Source: Methanosarcinales archaeon (lineage in GTDB: Archaea; Halobacteriota; Methanosarcinia; Methanosarcinales; Methanogasteraceae). From it: a DNA stretch of 39,835 nucleotides. The DNA lies in NCBI GenBank assembly GCA_030609345.1, contig JAUWCK010000002.1:1-39835 (forward strand), in the 5' to 3' direction. The notes under the pieces were generated by a model. The model searched no databases. It was not told where the DNA came from and was given only the letters and a program-made list of their open reading frames with translations. Made by a program: the position numbers and the translations under genes. Position 1 is the stretch's first letter, and the number at the start of each line of letters is the position of its first letter. Below are positions 25,851-34,190 of this stretch, in pieces.

Positions 25851-27083
25851 TCATTCGCCCAACCGCGGATACACGAATACGCCTTTCTCATCCAGATCGA
25901 TATCCAGTCTCTGGAACTCTGTCAGATATTCCTGATGGATCGCCTGTGGGTCCAGGTCCTCGAATAGCTCCGGATGGAACCATTTCGCCTGATATGCAAG
26001 TTGGAAACACTCGATGTGATTACAATGGGGAAGGTAAAGCAACAAATAACTGGTGATGACGTAAACTCTTTCATTTTTCACTGCTTTCACATTCTGCAGT
26101 TCGGAGCGGCCCATAATCTCATCTCTCAGAGCTTCCAGCTCTGCGGTATCATCCGCATCCATATCATACCCGCCACCAGGATAAGCTACTTTAAGTATGA
26201 CATCCGGGTTTCGGTCTATTACTGCTTCAGGGTCTACGGAACCGCCAGGTTCACCAGCAAAAATATCCTTGCCGCCTGATTCTGCAATGTAGCCATACCG
26301 TGAATAAGTGGTGTAAGGCAGGTACGACTCACAGTACACATCGACCTTATCTTCTTCTGGAATCGCATCCACCTTCTCTTTGATCAAATTTAGGATGCTC
26401 TCACGCCAATCCAGATATATTTCGGCTTCATCACTTCTACCAAAGATGTATCCAAGCTTTCTCACCTCTTCTCGATGAATCGCTGGCGTCTGGCACTTGA
26501 AGCAGAGCACCGTGATGCCGGCTGATTCTAACTTATCAAGGATCGGCGTCGTATCAAACGGTCCACCCGGTGGTTGTAGGAAGACGACATCGGGATTTAG
26601 CCCTAATATTTTTTCAATATCAGGAGTCCACCCTGAGCCAACATCTAACAACTCATCACTCAACTCTGGATAAAACGCTAAATCAACCTGGCTGTATGTA
26701 CCAACCACTATATCTTGTAGATCCATCCCAAACGATCGTAACATTCCAAAGGGACCGCCGACGATGCTTGATATTGGCTTCTTTACCGTCACGATTCTGT
26801 CAGCCGTGTCAAGAAGCGTCATCTCCTTCTCCCTCCCGAGTATGATCAGCGCGATCTGGGTCATATCAAGGATATCGATCTCGTCATCATACTTGGCATC
26901 AGCAAGTTCTGTTCTGTCTCTGTATTCGAGGATGATCAGTTCGGTGTACGTCACATCCTGCATGTTTATCGTGTCATCCTCGTTTGCGTTGCCGAAGATG
27001 CCGAGCGTGTAGTCGGATGCCGCGGCTGGCAGTGCGAGCAGGAGCAGGCTTATGACTATCCCGATCAGTATACTTGTTTTCAT
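25851..27083 (-). CDS. SBP7: dockerin-tagged class III substrate-binding protein
   Basis: The protein has 410 residues. The start lies two bases after the radical SAM stop, with GGGAGATAGAG before it. The dockerin's second loop is altered to DAKYDDEIDILD, with Asp in place of the loop glycine. The binding domain is QAKWF type but short in the N-lobe (SSIVGGPFGMLRSFGM), with AFYPELSDELLDVGSGWTPD, a cysteine pair region VLCFKCQTP and RKLGYIFGRSDEAEIYL. In place of SGCRQF it has LPHCNHIECFQLAYQAKWF. The Cys/His cluster (HCNHIEC) could be a metal-binding feature specific to this copy. Confidence 0.87.
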   Translation of the reverse strand: MKTSILIGIVISLLLLALPAAASDYTLGIFGNANEDDTINMQDVTYTELIILEYRDRTELADAKYDDEIDILDMTQIALIILGREKEMTLLDTADRIVTVKKPISSIVGGPFGMLRSFGMDLQDIVVGTYSQVDLAFYPELSDELLDVGSGWTPDIEKILGLNPDVVFLQPPGGPFDTTPILDKLESAGITVLCFKCQTPAIHREEVRKLGYIFGRSDEAEIYLDWRESILNLIKEKVDAIPEEDKVDVYCESYLPYTTYSRYGYIAESGGKDIFAGEPGGSVDPEAVIDRNPDVILKVAYPGGGYDMDADDTAELEALRDEIMGRSELQNVKAVKNERVYVITSYLLLYLPHCNHIECFQLAYQAKWFHPELFEDLDPQAIHQEYLTEFQRLDIDLDEKGVFVYPRLGE

Positions 27084-27085
27084 CT

Positions 27086-28180
27086 CTATCTCCCTTCCAT
27101 TCCTTCATTGCATCCTGCCCAGTATTCTTCGACTGCTTTCTGAACCGTGGGTTCCACTTCCATTCCCGCATCCAGAATGTAGCGGGCTGTGACAGGCAGT
27201 ATGCTCATTATCTCATAGCCGTTGCCGACATTGATATGTTCAACACCAGTACTAACCCACTGCCCTCCGATCGAGAAACCAGCTTTCTCGTGAAGAGAGG
27301 CGCCAGCATGAACCATCCGGTTGGCTCCTGCCATAATCCATAGCTGGATCTGTTGCGGATCGCTGACATTGATGTAGATATCGCGGAAGATCAACCTGCC
27401 GATCGCAACAGTCCTCGCAGCCTCTATCGGCGAAGGGGGAATAATCGTCCCTTCCAGAGGACTTCCCGGGTGGACTCTGAGCCACGAAACTGCCAGCTGG
27501 TAGAAGTTTTCCAGTTCTTTGAGGTAGAAGAGGTGATCGACACGATCCTGATAACTCTCTCCTATTCCTGTCATGATCACGCTGATCAGGGGAACTCCGT
27601 TATCATTGATCAGATGAGCCAGCTGTTTTCTCTTCTCCAGACTGTCACCAGGCTTGATCTCGTGGAATATCCTCTCATTCATCGTCTCAAACGAACTCGT
27701 TATGGATTCAACTCCAAGTCTCTTCATCTCCTGTATGTGCTCTTCTTCCAGTGCCGGTCCCACATTGACCCAGACATCGAGCCCGGAATCTTTGAGAACC
27801 TTAAGAATCTCGATGACGGTTGGTCCGGCAACTTCCGGATTCGTCCCGCCCCCGATCTCTACGGTGCTCGTTCCTGTCCTCTTGAATGCCTCTGCAATCT
27901 CTTTCAGTTGCCCGGCACTCACATTCCAGCCTTCCCACTTGTATCCAGGGGTGGCACGTCTACAGTACTTGCACGGCGGATCGATCTTGCACTCTATGTT
28001 GCTTCCCATCCAGCCATCCAGACGGAAAAGGTTTCCGCACTCTTTCTCCCGGACAGCTGTCGCCGTCTCAAAGAGTTTTAGATATTTAGCAGGCTCTTCA
28101 GTCTCCTCAAACAGAAAAAGAGCCTCCTCTTTAGTAATCGCCCGATCCATAGCGATCTGTAATGTTTCTTCAAATTCCAT
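27086..28180 (-). CDS. HmdB-like radical SAM enzyme 1
   Basis: The 364-residue protein has cysteines C64, C70 and C73 spaced CX5CX2C (CKIDPPCKYC), not the usual CX3CX2C. This spacing is characteristic of the HmdB/HcgA branch, related to biotin synthase and linked to the pyridinol of the FeGP cofactor of [Fe]-hydrogenase. A TIM-barrel core follows: TSTVEIGGGTNPE, SGLDVWVNVGPALEEEHI, GVESITSSFETMNERIFHEI, KPGDSLEKRKQLAHLI, VIMTGIGESYQDRVDHLF and QLWIMAGANRMVHAG. An AAAGGAGGT SD precedes ATG 28180, and SBP7 starts two bases downstream. It follows a methyltransferase (28204), so this could be a radical SAM plus methyltransferase pair. No hmd or other hcg genes are in the window, so the product is unknown. 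Confidence 0.85.
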   Translation of the reverse strand: MEFEETLQIAMDRAITKEEALFLFEETEEPAKYLKLFETATAVREKECGNLFRLDGWMGSNIECKIDPPCKYCRRATPGYKWEGWNVSAGQLKEIAEAFKRTGTSTVEIGGGTNPEVAGPTVIEILKVLKDSGLDVWVNVGPALEEEHIQEMKRLGVESITSSFETMNERIFHEIKPGDSLEKRKQLAHLINDNGVPLISVIMTGIGESYQDRVDHLFYLKELENFYQLAVSWLRVHPGSPLEGTIIPPSPIEAARTVAIGRLIFRDIYINVSDPQQIQLWIMAGANRMVHAGASLHEKAGFSIGGQWVSTGVEHINVGNGYEIMSILPVTARYILDAGMEVEPTVQKAVEEYWAGCNEGMEGR

Positions 28181-28203
28181 CTTACATACCTCCTTTAATT
28201 CTC

Positions 28204-29067
28204 TTAATTGGTCACTGGCTTCGCAATGATCTCGACACTGCTCTGATATCGGCCGGATTTATCCATGAGCTCCAGCCGTCTGGTGTTGCCTCTACCCTGC
28301 GCTGCTGCCGAGTTCATCCATATCTCCTTCGGCAGAATGAGCGGAGCATCTGATACGATCTCAAATCCGCATTCGTTGAATATCTCATCGAGTTCCGAGC
28401 GGTAGTACGACCTCATCATCCGATAAAAGGGCGCCTTCTCGCCATCCTTACTGGTGACATAGCCGATCGGTTCTATCCCCTTCCCATTCTCACCTCGTGG
28501 ATGACGGGTAAGATAGAAATATCCCCTCTCCCTATCGAAGAAATCATCCTCGGTTGAGTATTTTTCCCTGATCTCTCTATCGATGACGTTGGCTCGAAAT
28601 AGACCGGTGGGCTTGAGTATTCGCCTGAATGTCCTGAGTGCAGCCGATGGATTGATGTCCTGAAATGCATTGGTCATGATGATCCGATCAAGAGAATGGT
28701 CCGGAATCTCGGAGAGGGGATCAGAGTCCACATCAGCACAGATGAAAACTGATTTTACCTCTGTTTCTACGGTCCGGATGCGTTCTCCTACCAGATTCAA
28801 CATCCCCTGAGACATATCAACAATGTAATATCTGTTGAGTCCCCCTGCCTTCTTCACAACCGCCTCTGCAAACTCACCCCTGCCAGGTCCAACCTCCATT
28901 GCAGTCTCTGACTCCACAAACCAATCGGTTGCAGAGTTAATCCATTTCGGATCGTTTACCGGGCTTGGAAAATGACGGGGCTGGGCGATTGCTGCCGCAG
29001 CCTCGTAATATTCCGGAAATACGTGCTTGGTCACTGCTCTTTCGATCTCTAACGTTCTCTCAGTCAT
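28204..29067 (-). CDS. class I SAM-dependent methyltransferase
   Basis: ATG 29067 (MTERTLEIE) lies four bases after the SBP8 stop with GGTGAGGTG just before it; an upstream in-frame ATG at 29082 overlaps SBP8. The 287-residue protein shows motif I AMEVGPGRGEFAEAVV, the acidic ribose-binding end YYIVDMSQGML, ICADVDSDPLSEIPDHSLD and LRTFRRILKPTGLFRANVI. The C-terminal part (EIFNECGFEIVSDAPLILPK) is typical of metabolite methyltransferases. It sits between SBP8 and the HmdB-like enzyme and is presumably co-transcribed with both. It does not resemble the unusual HcgC methyltransferase by motif. The substrate is unknown. Confidence 0.82.
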   Translation of the reverse strand: MTERTLEIERAVTKHVFPEYYEAAAAIAQPRHFPSPVNDPKWINSATDWFVESETAMEVGPGRGEFAEAVVKKAGGLNRYYIVDMSQGMLNLVGERIRTVETEVKSVFICADVDSDPLSEIPDHSLDRIIMTNAFQDINPSAALRTFRRILKPTGLFRANVIDREIREKYSTEDDFFDRERGYFYLTRHPRGENGKGIEPIGYVTSKDGEKAPFYRMMRSYYRSELDEIFNECGFEIVSDAPLILPKEIWMNSAAAQGRGNTRRLELMDKSGRYQSSVEIIAKPVTN

Positions 29068-29071
29068 CACC

Positions 29072-30337
29072 TCACCGTCCATCCGGATACCGCTCTGGAT
29101 GGTACACGAATATACCGCGTTCCGTCACGTCATAGTCGATACCCATGAATCGGTCCAGATATTCCTGATGGAAAGCCTGTGGATCCATCTCCTCGAAGAG
29201 TTCCAGATGGAACCATTTTGCATAGTACTGAGCCGCTACAACCGCATGCGGTCCGTCATGGAGCTCGATTGTTAGCAGATAGACGTTTCCGGTTTCCACT
29301 GCCTTTATGTAATTCCAGCCAGGTCGGCTCATTATGTCATCTCTTGCCGCCTTTATCCCTGCCACATCATCCACATCATAGCCGGTACCTCTGCTCGGTA
29401 TCTTGATGATGATATCCGGATTCTGGTCTACCACCCATTCAGGGTCGATGGTGAGGCTGTGTGGTGAACCCACACCAGTCAGATCAGCAGCGATATTGAT
29501 GCCACCTGCCATCTCGCACATCTGACCTGCGCCTGATAACTTATTGAATGCCAGATAGGGCTGGCACCACTCTATGTATACCGTTGGCTTCTCGTCTTCT
29601 GTCAGTCCTTCTGTTTGCTCTTCGATTGAACTTATATGGCTATCAACGAAATCGATGAACTCTTCTGCCTCGTCCCTCTTGTCAAGAACGTATCCCATTA
29701 TCTCAAATTGCGGCATATCGATGTCAAAGGTGAGGCGAACGACCTTGATGTCCGTTCCAGCGAGTTTATCATCAAGGACTTCAGGGCTCGGGCGGAATTC
29801 ATAGGTGAGCAGAATGTCCGGGTTGAGGCTTATTATCGCCTCAATGTCTGGTCCCGCGCCCCAGACACCTCCGACGCCTGGCAGTCCACTCATCACAGGA
29901 TAAAGTACTGGCTTATCCTGTATTTCCGTACCCACGCCGACCACGTTGTCCACCGCTCCAAGCACCTTGATCCCATCAGCCTGGTTGTCTGCAAAAGGAA
30001 TTATCCCTTCCACTGGCTTATCAACCGTCACTATGTTTCTGGGATAACCTTCGTGGCTATCGATGAACGTAAGTTCCTTCTCTCTCCCGAGTATGATCAG
30101 CGCGATCTGCGTCATATCAAGGATGTCGATATCGCCATCATACTTCGCGTCTGCAAGTTCTGTTCGGTCGCGGTATTCAAGGATGATCAGTTCGGTATAC
30201 GTCACATCCTGCATGTTTATCGTGTCATCCTCGTTCGCGTTTCCGAAGATCTCGAGTGTGTAGTCTGATGCTGCGGCTGGCAGCGCAAGCAGCAGCGAGA
30301 GCATCATGGTTATTCCAACCAATAGGTTTCTTTTCAT
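29072..30337 (-). CDS. SBP8: dockerin-tagged class III substrate-binding protein
   Basis: Start 30337 (MKRNLLVGI) follows AGAGGTGATAGAT; a GTG nine bases upstream is part of the SD. The 421-residue product has the shared dockerin (EIFGN variant, DAKYDGD). A slightly longer linker (FIDSHEGYPRNIVTVDKP) leads to the binding domain: GVGTEIQDKPVLYPVMSGLP, GAGPDIEAIISLNPDIL, MGYVLDKRDEAEEFIDF, EMAGGINIAADL and AVVAAQYYAKWFHLELFEEMDP. It is nearest to the 'MAKW' subgroup and shares the PVMSxxP element with SBP11. The tail is TERGIFVYHPERY. It directly precedes the methyltransferase and radical SAM pair. Confidence 0.87.
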   Translation of the reverse strand: MKRNLLVGITMMLSLLLALPAAASDYTLEIFGNANEDDTINMQDVTYTELIILEYRDRTELADAKYDGDIDILDMTQIALIILGREKELTFIDSHEGYPRNIVTVDKPVEGIIPFADNQADGIKVLGAVDNVVGVGTEIQDKPVLYPVMSGLPGVGGVWGAGPDIEAIISLNPDILLTYEFRPSPEVLDDKLAGTDIKVVRLTFDIDMPQFEIMGYVLDKRDEAEEFIDFVDSHISSIEEQTEGLTEDEKPTVYIEWCQPYLAFNKLSGAGQMCEMAGGINIAADLTGVGSPHSLTIDPEWVVDQNPDIIIKIPSRGTGYDVDDVAGIKAARDDIMSRPGWNYIKAVETGNVYLLTIELHDGPHAVVAAQYYAKWFHLELFEEMDPQAFHQEYLDRFMGIDYDVTERGIFVYHPERYPDGR

Positions 30338-30365
30338 ATCTATCACCTCTTTTTATTTACTCCTA

Positions 30366-31649
30366 TCAACTTGCCACCAGCGGCGGATGTACGAACACGC
30401 CTTTCTCATCCAGATCGATGTCCAGTTCCTGGAATCCGGTCAGATATTCCTGATGGATCGCTTTCGGATCCAAATCCTCAAAGAGCTCCGGATGGAACCA
30501 TTTTGCGTCGTAAGCATCCTGAACGAAGTATCTGCATCCGCTACGAGGGCCGGCAGCCATTATGTAACCACTGATCACGTAGACTTTTCCATTCCGCACT
30601 GCGTTTACATTCTGCAGTTCAGGTCGGCTCATGATCTCTTCTCTTATCTCTGCCATTCCTACCGTGTCAGCCACGTCCAGCTCATAGCCAGCAACTCCCT
30701 CCGCCGTTGCCATCTTGACTATGATGTCAGGATTTTGACTTACTACCTCTTCAGGATCCACAGAGATGCTCGCTTCGTAGCTCATGCCGGGAAAGATGTT
30801 TCTGCCGCCCGCGATTTCGATACGTGCATACCGTTCAGTGGTAACGTAGGAATTCCAGGACTCTGCGTACACTTTTGGCTTATCTTCTTCTGAAATCCCT
30901 TCCACCTTCTCTTTGATTGAATTCTGGCAACCTTCGTAGAAATCGAGTAATTCCTGGGCTTCAGCCTCTTTTCCAAAGACATATCCAAGCTTTTTCACTT
31001 CCTCTTGAAACAGGTTTGGTATATGCGGTCTATTGAAACTGAGGCGAAGCACAGTGATACCAGCCGATTCCAACACCTCTGTAGCTGGATCAGACCCCTG
31101 ATAGAAGGCATATAGAAGGACAACATCCGGATATAGTCCGATTATTGCTTCACAGTCTGGAGCTGAACCCGGGTTATAACCCCCGGCAACGATTGGCACA
31201 TCCTGAAACTCCGGATATAATATATCATATCCCGGACGTTTAATCCCATCGGGTACGCCAACTACCTTGTCCTTCGGCACCTTGAGCGCCTGAAACATTT
31301 CAAGAAAGTGGCGGTTACATGTGACAATCCTATTCAGTGGCTTCTTCACGGTCACCACTCTGTCAGCAGAATCGAGAAGCGTTAGCTCCTTCTCTCGCCC
31401 GAGTATGATCAGCGCGATCTGTGTCATATCAAGGATATCGATCTCATTATCGTACTTTGCATCTGCAAGTTCTGTCCTGTCCCTATATTCGAGGATGATC
31501 AGCTCGGTGTACGTCACATCCTGCATGTTTATCGTGTCATCCTCGTTTGCGTTTCCGAAGATCTCAAGCGTGTAGTCGGATGCTGCGGCTGGCAGTGTTA
31601 GCAGCAGCGAGAGCATCATGGCCATTCCAACCAATGTACTTGTTTTCAT
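30366..31649 (-). CDS. SBP9: dockerin-tagged class III substrate-binding protein
   Basis: The protein has 427 residues; the start has an AGAGGAGATAACT SD. The dockerin is the EIFGN variant with the second loop DAKYDNEIDILD (Asn for Gly). The binding domain is QAKWF-like but reads YDAKWFHPELFEDLDP: FLEMFQALKVPKDKVVGVPDG, ILYPEFQDVPIVAGGYNPG, SAGITVLRLSFNRPHIPNLF, EEVKKLGYVFGKEAEAQELL and RYARIEIAGGRNIFPG. An N-lobe insertion of several residues (YNPGSAPDCEAIIGLYPD) makes it longer than its relatives. The ligand is unknown; the fold assignment is firm. Confidence 0.87.
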   Translation of the reverse strand: MKTSTLVGMAMMLSLLLTLPAAASDYTLEIFGNANEDDTINMQDVTYTELIILEYRDRTELADAKYDNEIDILDMTQIALIILGREKELTLLDSADRVVTVKKPLNRIVTCNRHFLEMFQALKVPKDKVVGVPDGIKRPGYDILYPEFQDVPIVAGGYNPGSAPDCEAIIGLYPDVVLLYAFYQGSDPATEVLESAGITVLRLSFNRPHIPNLFQEEVKKLGYVFGKEAEAQELLDFYEGCQNSIKEKVEGISEEDKPKVYAESWNSYVTTERYARIEIAGGRNIFPGMSYEASISVDPEEVVSQNPDIIVKMATAEGVAGYELDVADTVGMAEIREEIMSRPELQNVNAVRNGKVYVISGYIMAAGPRSGCRYFVQDAYDAKWFHPELFEDLDPKAIHQEYLTGFQELDIDLDEKGVFVHPPLVAS

Positions 31650-31679
31650 AGTTATCTCCTCTTTTTTTATTCAGTCCGA

Positions 31680-32924
31680 TTAACTCTCCAGCGGCGGATA
31701 CACAAACACACCTTTCTCATCCAGATCGATGTCCAATCCCTGGAATTCTGTCAGATATTCCTGATGGATTGCCTGTGGATCCATGTCCTCGAATAGCTCC
31801 GGATGGAACCACTTTGCCATATAGCAAATACCTATAAAGTGTCTGTTTCCGGTTTTTGGCATGTATGTCCAGAGGTGGGTGGTTATTACGTAAACACGCC
31901 CCTCTTTTACCGCTTTCACATTCTGCAATTCAGATCTACTCAGGATCTCCTCTCTTACTTCCTTTAGCCCCGCTGTATCGCCTGCATCCACGCCATAACC
32001 TCCGCTGGCTTTCCATGTTGGTTTGATTATGACATTCGGATCATGCTCGATCACTGCTTCAGCATCCACCGTCCCGCTTTCACCAACAAAGATGTCCCTG
32101 CCGCCTGCCAGTGCAATTGCCCAATCATCATTGTCAGAAATTCCATAGTTTTTACTTCCTTCGGGGTACACTCTTGGCTTATCCTCGTCTGGAATCTCTT
32201 TCACCGTATCCTCGATCGCGTTCAAGATATTCTCGTACCAACCAAGGAATTCATCGGCTTCACTCCTTTTATCAAAGGCATATCCGAACTTTTCTAGTGC
32301 ATCAGGATAATTTTCTTTCAGATCAAAGCGAAGTACTGTTATACCAGCTGTTTCCAGTATTTTTTGGGCGGCGCCATGAGTATCTCCAAATCCACTAGAG
32401 GTATGTAGAAGGACAAGGTCGGGATGGAGTTCCAGTATCGTTTCAAGATCGGGTTCCCATGATGTTCCAATGCTTGTTACATCACCGAACTCGGGGAAGA
32501 AATCCGCATCTATGCTGGTGCCTCCTGGTACACCAACTATCCTATCTTTTGATACCTTGAGTACACGTAACGCTTCAATCTGTTGGTCGAACGTGCAGAC
32601 CACACTGTTTATTGGCTTATTCACTGTCACGATCCTATCAGCGCCATCGATCAGTGTAATCTCCTTCTCCCTCCCGAGTATGATCAGAGCAATCTGAGTC
32701 ATATCAAGGATATCGATATCGCCATCATACTTCGCATCTGCAAGTTCTGTTCGGTCCCTGTATTCGAGGATGATCAGTTCGGTATACGTCACATCCTGCA
32801 TGTTTATCGTGTCATCCTCGTTTGCGTTCCCGAAGATGCCGAGCGTGTAGTCTGATGCAGCCACCGGCGACGTCAGCAGCAGCAAGCTAATGGTTATTCC
32901 AACCAATATTGTATTCACTTTCAT
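31680..32924 (-). CDS. SBP10: dockerin-tagged class III substrate-binding protein, first gene of the long operon
   Basis: The protein has 414 residues. It follows conserved leader copy 3 and an AAGGAGGGAACATACA SD, so it probably heads the transcription unit that runs down to SBP2. The signal peptide end is altered (SPVAAS for LPAAAS). The dockerin is standard (DAKYDGD). Binding-domain features are EALRVLKVSKDRIVGVPGGT, FFPEFGDVTSIGTSWEPDLETIL, TAGITVLRFD, FGYAFDKRSEADEFLGWY, GGRDIFVGESGTVDAEAV and MPKTGNRHFIGICYMAKWF. It combines QAKWF-type N-lobe motifs with a YMAKWF ending, so it is intermediate between the two subgroups. Confidence 0.87.
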   Translation of the reverse strand: MKVNTILVGITISLLLLTSPVAASDYTLGIFGNANEDDTINMQDVTYTELIILEYRDRTELADAKYDGDIDILDMTQIALIILGREKEITLIDGADRIVTVNKPINSVVCTFDQQIEALRVLKVSKDRIVGVPGGTSIDADFFPEFGDVTSIGTSWEPDLETILELHPDLVLLHTSSGFGDTHGAAQKILETAGITVLRFDLKENYPDALEKFGYAFDKRSEADEFLGWYENILNAIEDTVKEIPDEDKPRVYPEGSKNYGISDNDDWAIALAGGRDIFVGESGTVDAEAVIEHDPNVIIKPTWKASGGYGVDAGDTAGLKEVREEILSRSELQNVKAVKEGRVYVITTHLWTYMPKTGNRHFIGICYMAKWFHPELFEDMDPQAIHQEYLTEFQGLDIDLDEKGVFVYPPLES

Positions 32925-32929
32925 TGTAT

Positions 32930-33055
32930 GTTCCCTCCTTGTGGTTTGTTTGTTGTTTTATATTATCAGGTACGCAATATGTGTTACATCGCGCATGCAT
33001 ACCATGGCTGTTCCATTCAGAACTTTAAACGTTCTATCAATGTCGTAGCATAAAT
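32930..33055 (-). promoter_or_regulatory. conserved SBP leader/promoter, copy 3
   Basis: This leader aligns with the ones before 772 and 16775. On the minus strand TATA-like TTTAAAGT (33022-33029) lies 98 bases from ATG 32924 and is embedded in a near palindrome AGAAC...GTTCT (about 33020-33036). The GCGCATGCATACCATGGCTG block (about 32991-33010) and a TTTGTTTGTTGTT block (about 32945-32957) are shared with the other copies. Beyond it, 33056-33135 holds no recognisable feature before the radical SAM stop. Confidence 0.6.
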
Positions 33056-33135
33056 CAGTAATCATATTGACCACTCTTCATACCATACACTACAGACCCC
33101 ATCTTTCAGGGATGCCAGCATCATGATGGTGCGTT

Positions 33136-34179
33136 TCATCGTGATCTTCCCGATAATTCAGGGACAAGTCCCATCTGCTCGATCATATCCACGTAGGTTG
33201 GCAGGATGTCCGTGAAGATATAATCGTCACCAATCTGCTTCGATTCTGCCGGGAAGCGCCTGGTAAATGTGGCTCTATCTACGGGTTCGAATATCCCGTG
33301 AATGATCCTGCGATTTGCCCCAGCCATCATCCAGAGTTGCAGATGGTCATCCCTTCCAAACGATCCGTCCAAGTCTATACCCGGATGGGCAAGCCGGGTG
33401 ATAGCCATGGTTTTGGCTATGTCCATCGGAGTGGCTGGGGGGTACCTCTCCATCGCCGCTCCCGGGATCGGGAAGAAGCCCGAGATGTAGACCGTGCTTA
33501 AGTTGTTGAAATTCTTGAGCTGGAAGATATGCTCTACCCGGTCAGTGTAGGATTCGCCTATCCCGATCATTATCCCGGTTGCGAGCTTTACACCATGTTC
33601 ATCTATGAGCTGTGCAACCTCTTTTCTCTTCTGCAAGCTATCGCCCGGTTTTATTCGTCTGAATAACTCTTCGTTCATCGTTTCAAAGGAGCAACCAATC
33701 CTGCCCACGCCAAGCTCCTTGAGCTTGAGTATGTTCTCCTCTGACATATCAGCCCCATAGTTTACGAAGACGTCGAGGCTCGTTGATTCTGTCACAACCT
33801 TCGTATCCGCTACCGCCTCCGCACCATGGTTCCCGGAACAACCACCTCCGCACTGAACACCCTTGAATCCGATCTGCTCTGCAATTCTCGCAGATTCAGC
33901 CACATCCGCAGGAGTTGCTACCTTTGTGAAGAGCTTTGCTCTGTCACTCGACTGCCCACAGTACCTGCAAGGGGGATTTATCGTGCATCCTTTATTTGAA
34001 GAGAGGATGAATGCGTCCAACTTGAAAACCCTTCCGAGATTCTCATCCCTCATATAACTTGCTGTACTCATTAATTGGGAGAGTTTCATCCAGTCATCTG
34101 CGTTTTCAAATAAATAAAGTGCCTCTTCTCTTGTTATCCCATCATCTCTTGCTTTTTCCAGTACTTCATCGAATTCCAT
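33136..34179 (-). CDS. HmdB-like radical SAM enzyme 2
   Basis: ATG 34179 (MEFDEVLEK) was chosen because the SD AGGAGG lies seven bases upstream and the start aligns with the other radical SAM protein here; the open frame extends to 34251 inside SBP11. The product has 347 residues. C65, C71 and C74 are spaced CX5CX2C (CTINPPCRYC), the HmdB/HcgA-type spacing. The core contains GFKGVQCGGGCSGNHG, LDVFVNYGADMSEENI, VGRIGCSFETMNEELFRRI, KPGDSLQKRKEVAQLI, IMIGIGESYTDRVEHIF and QLWMMAGANRRIIHG. It is clearly paralogous to the enzyme at 27086-28180 but diverged (for example GGGCSG for GGGTNP), so the two probably act on different substrates or steps. It is last in the SBP14-SBP11 unit. Confidence 0.85.
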   Translation of the reverse strand: MEFDEVLEKARDDGITREEALYLFENADDWMKLSQLMSTASYMRDENLGRVFKLDAFILSSNKGCTINPPCRYCGQSSDRAKLFTKVATPADVAESARIAEQIGFKGVQCGGGCSGNHGAEAVADTKVVTESTSLDVFVNYGADMSEENILKLKELGVGRIGCSFETMNEELFRRIKPGDSLQKRKEVAQLIDEHGVKLATGIMIGIGESYTDRVEHIFQLKNFNNLSTVYISGFFPIPGAAMERYPPATPMDIAKTMAITRLAHPGIDLDGSFGRDDHLQLWMMAGANRRIIHGIFEPVDRATFTRRFPAESKQIGDDYIFTDILPTYVDMIEQMGLVPELSGRSR

Positions 34180-34190
34180 CTCCATTCCTC

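Noticed and set aside
27086..28180. Biotin synthase
   Set aside because: The cluster motif is CX5CX2C instead of CX3CX2C and no other biotin genes are nearby.
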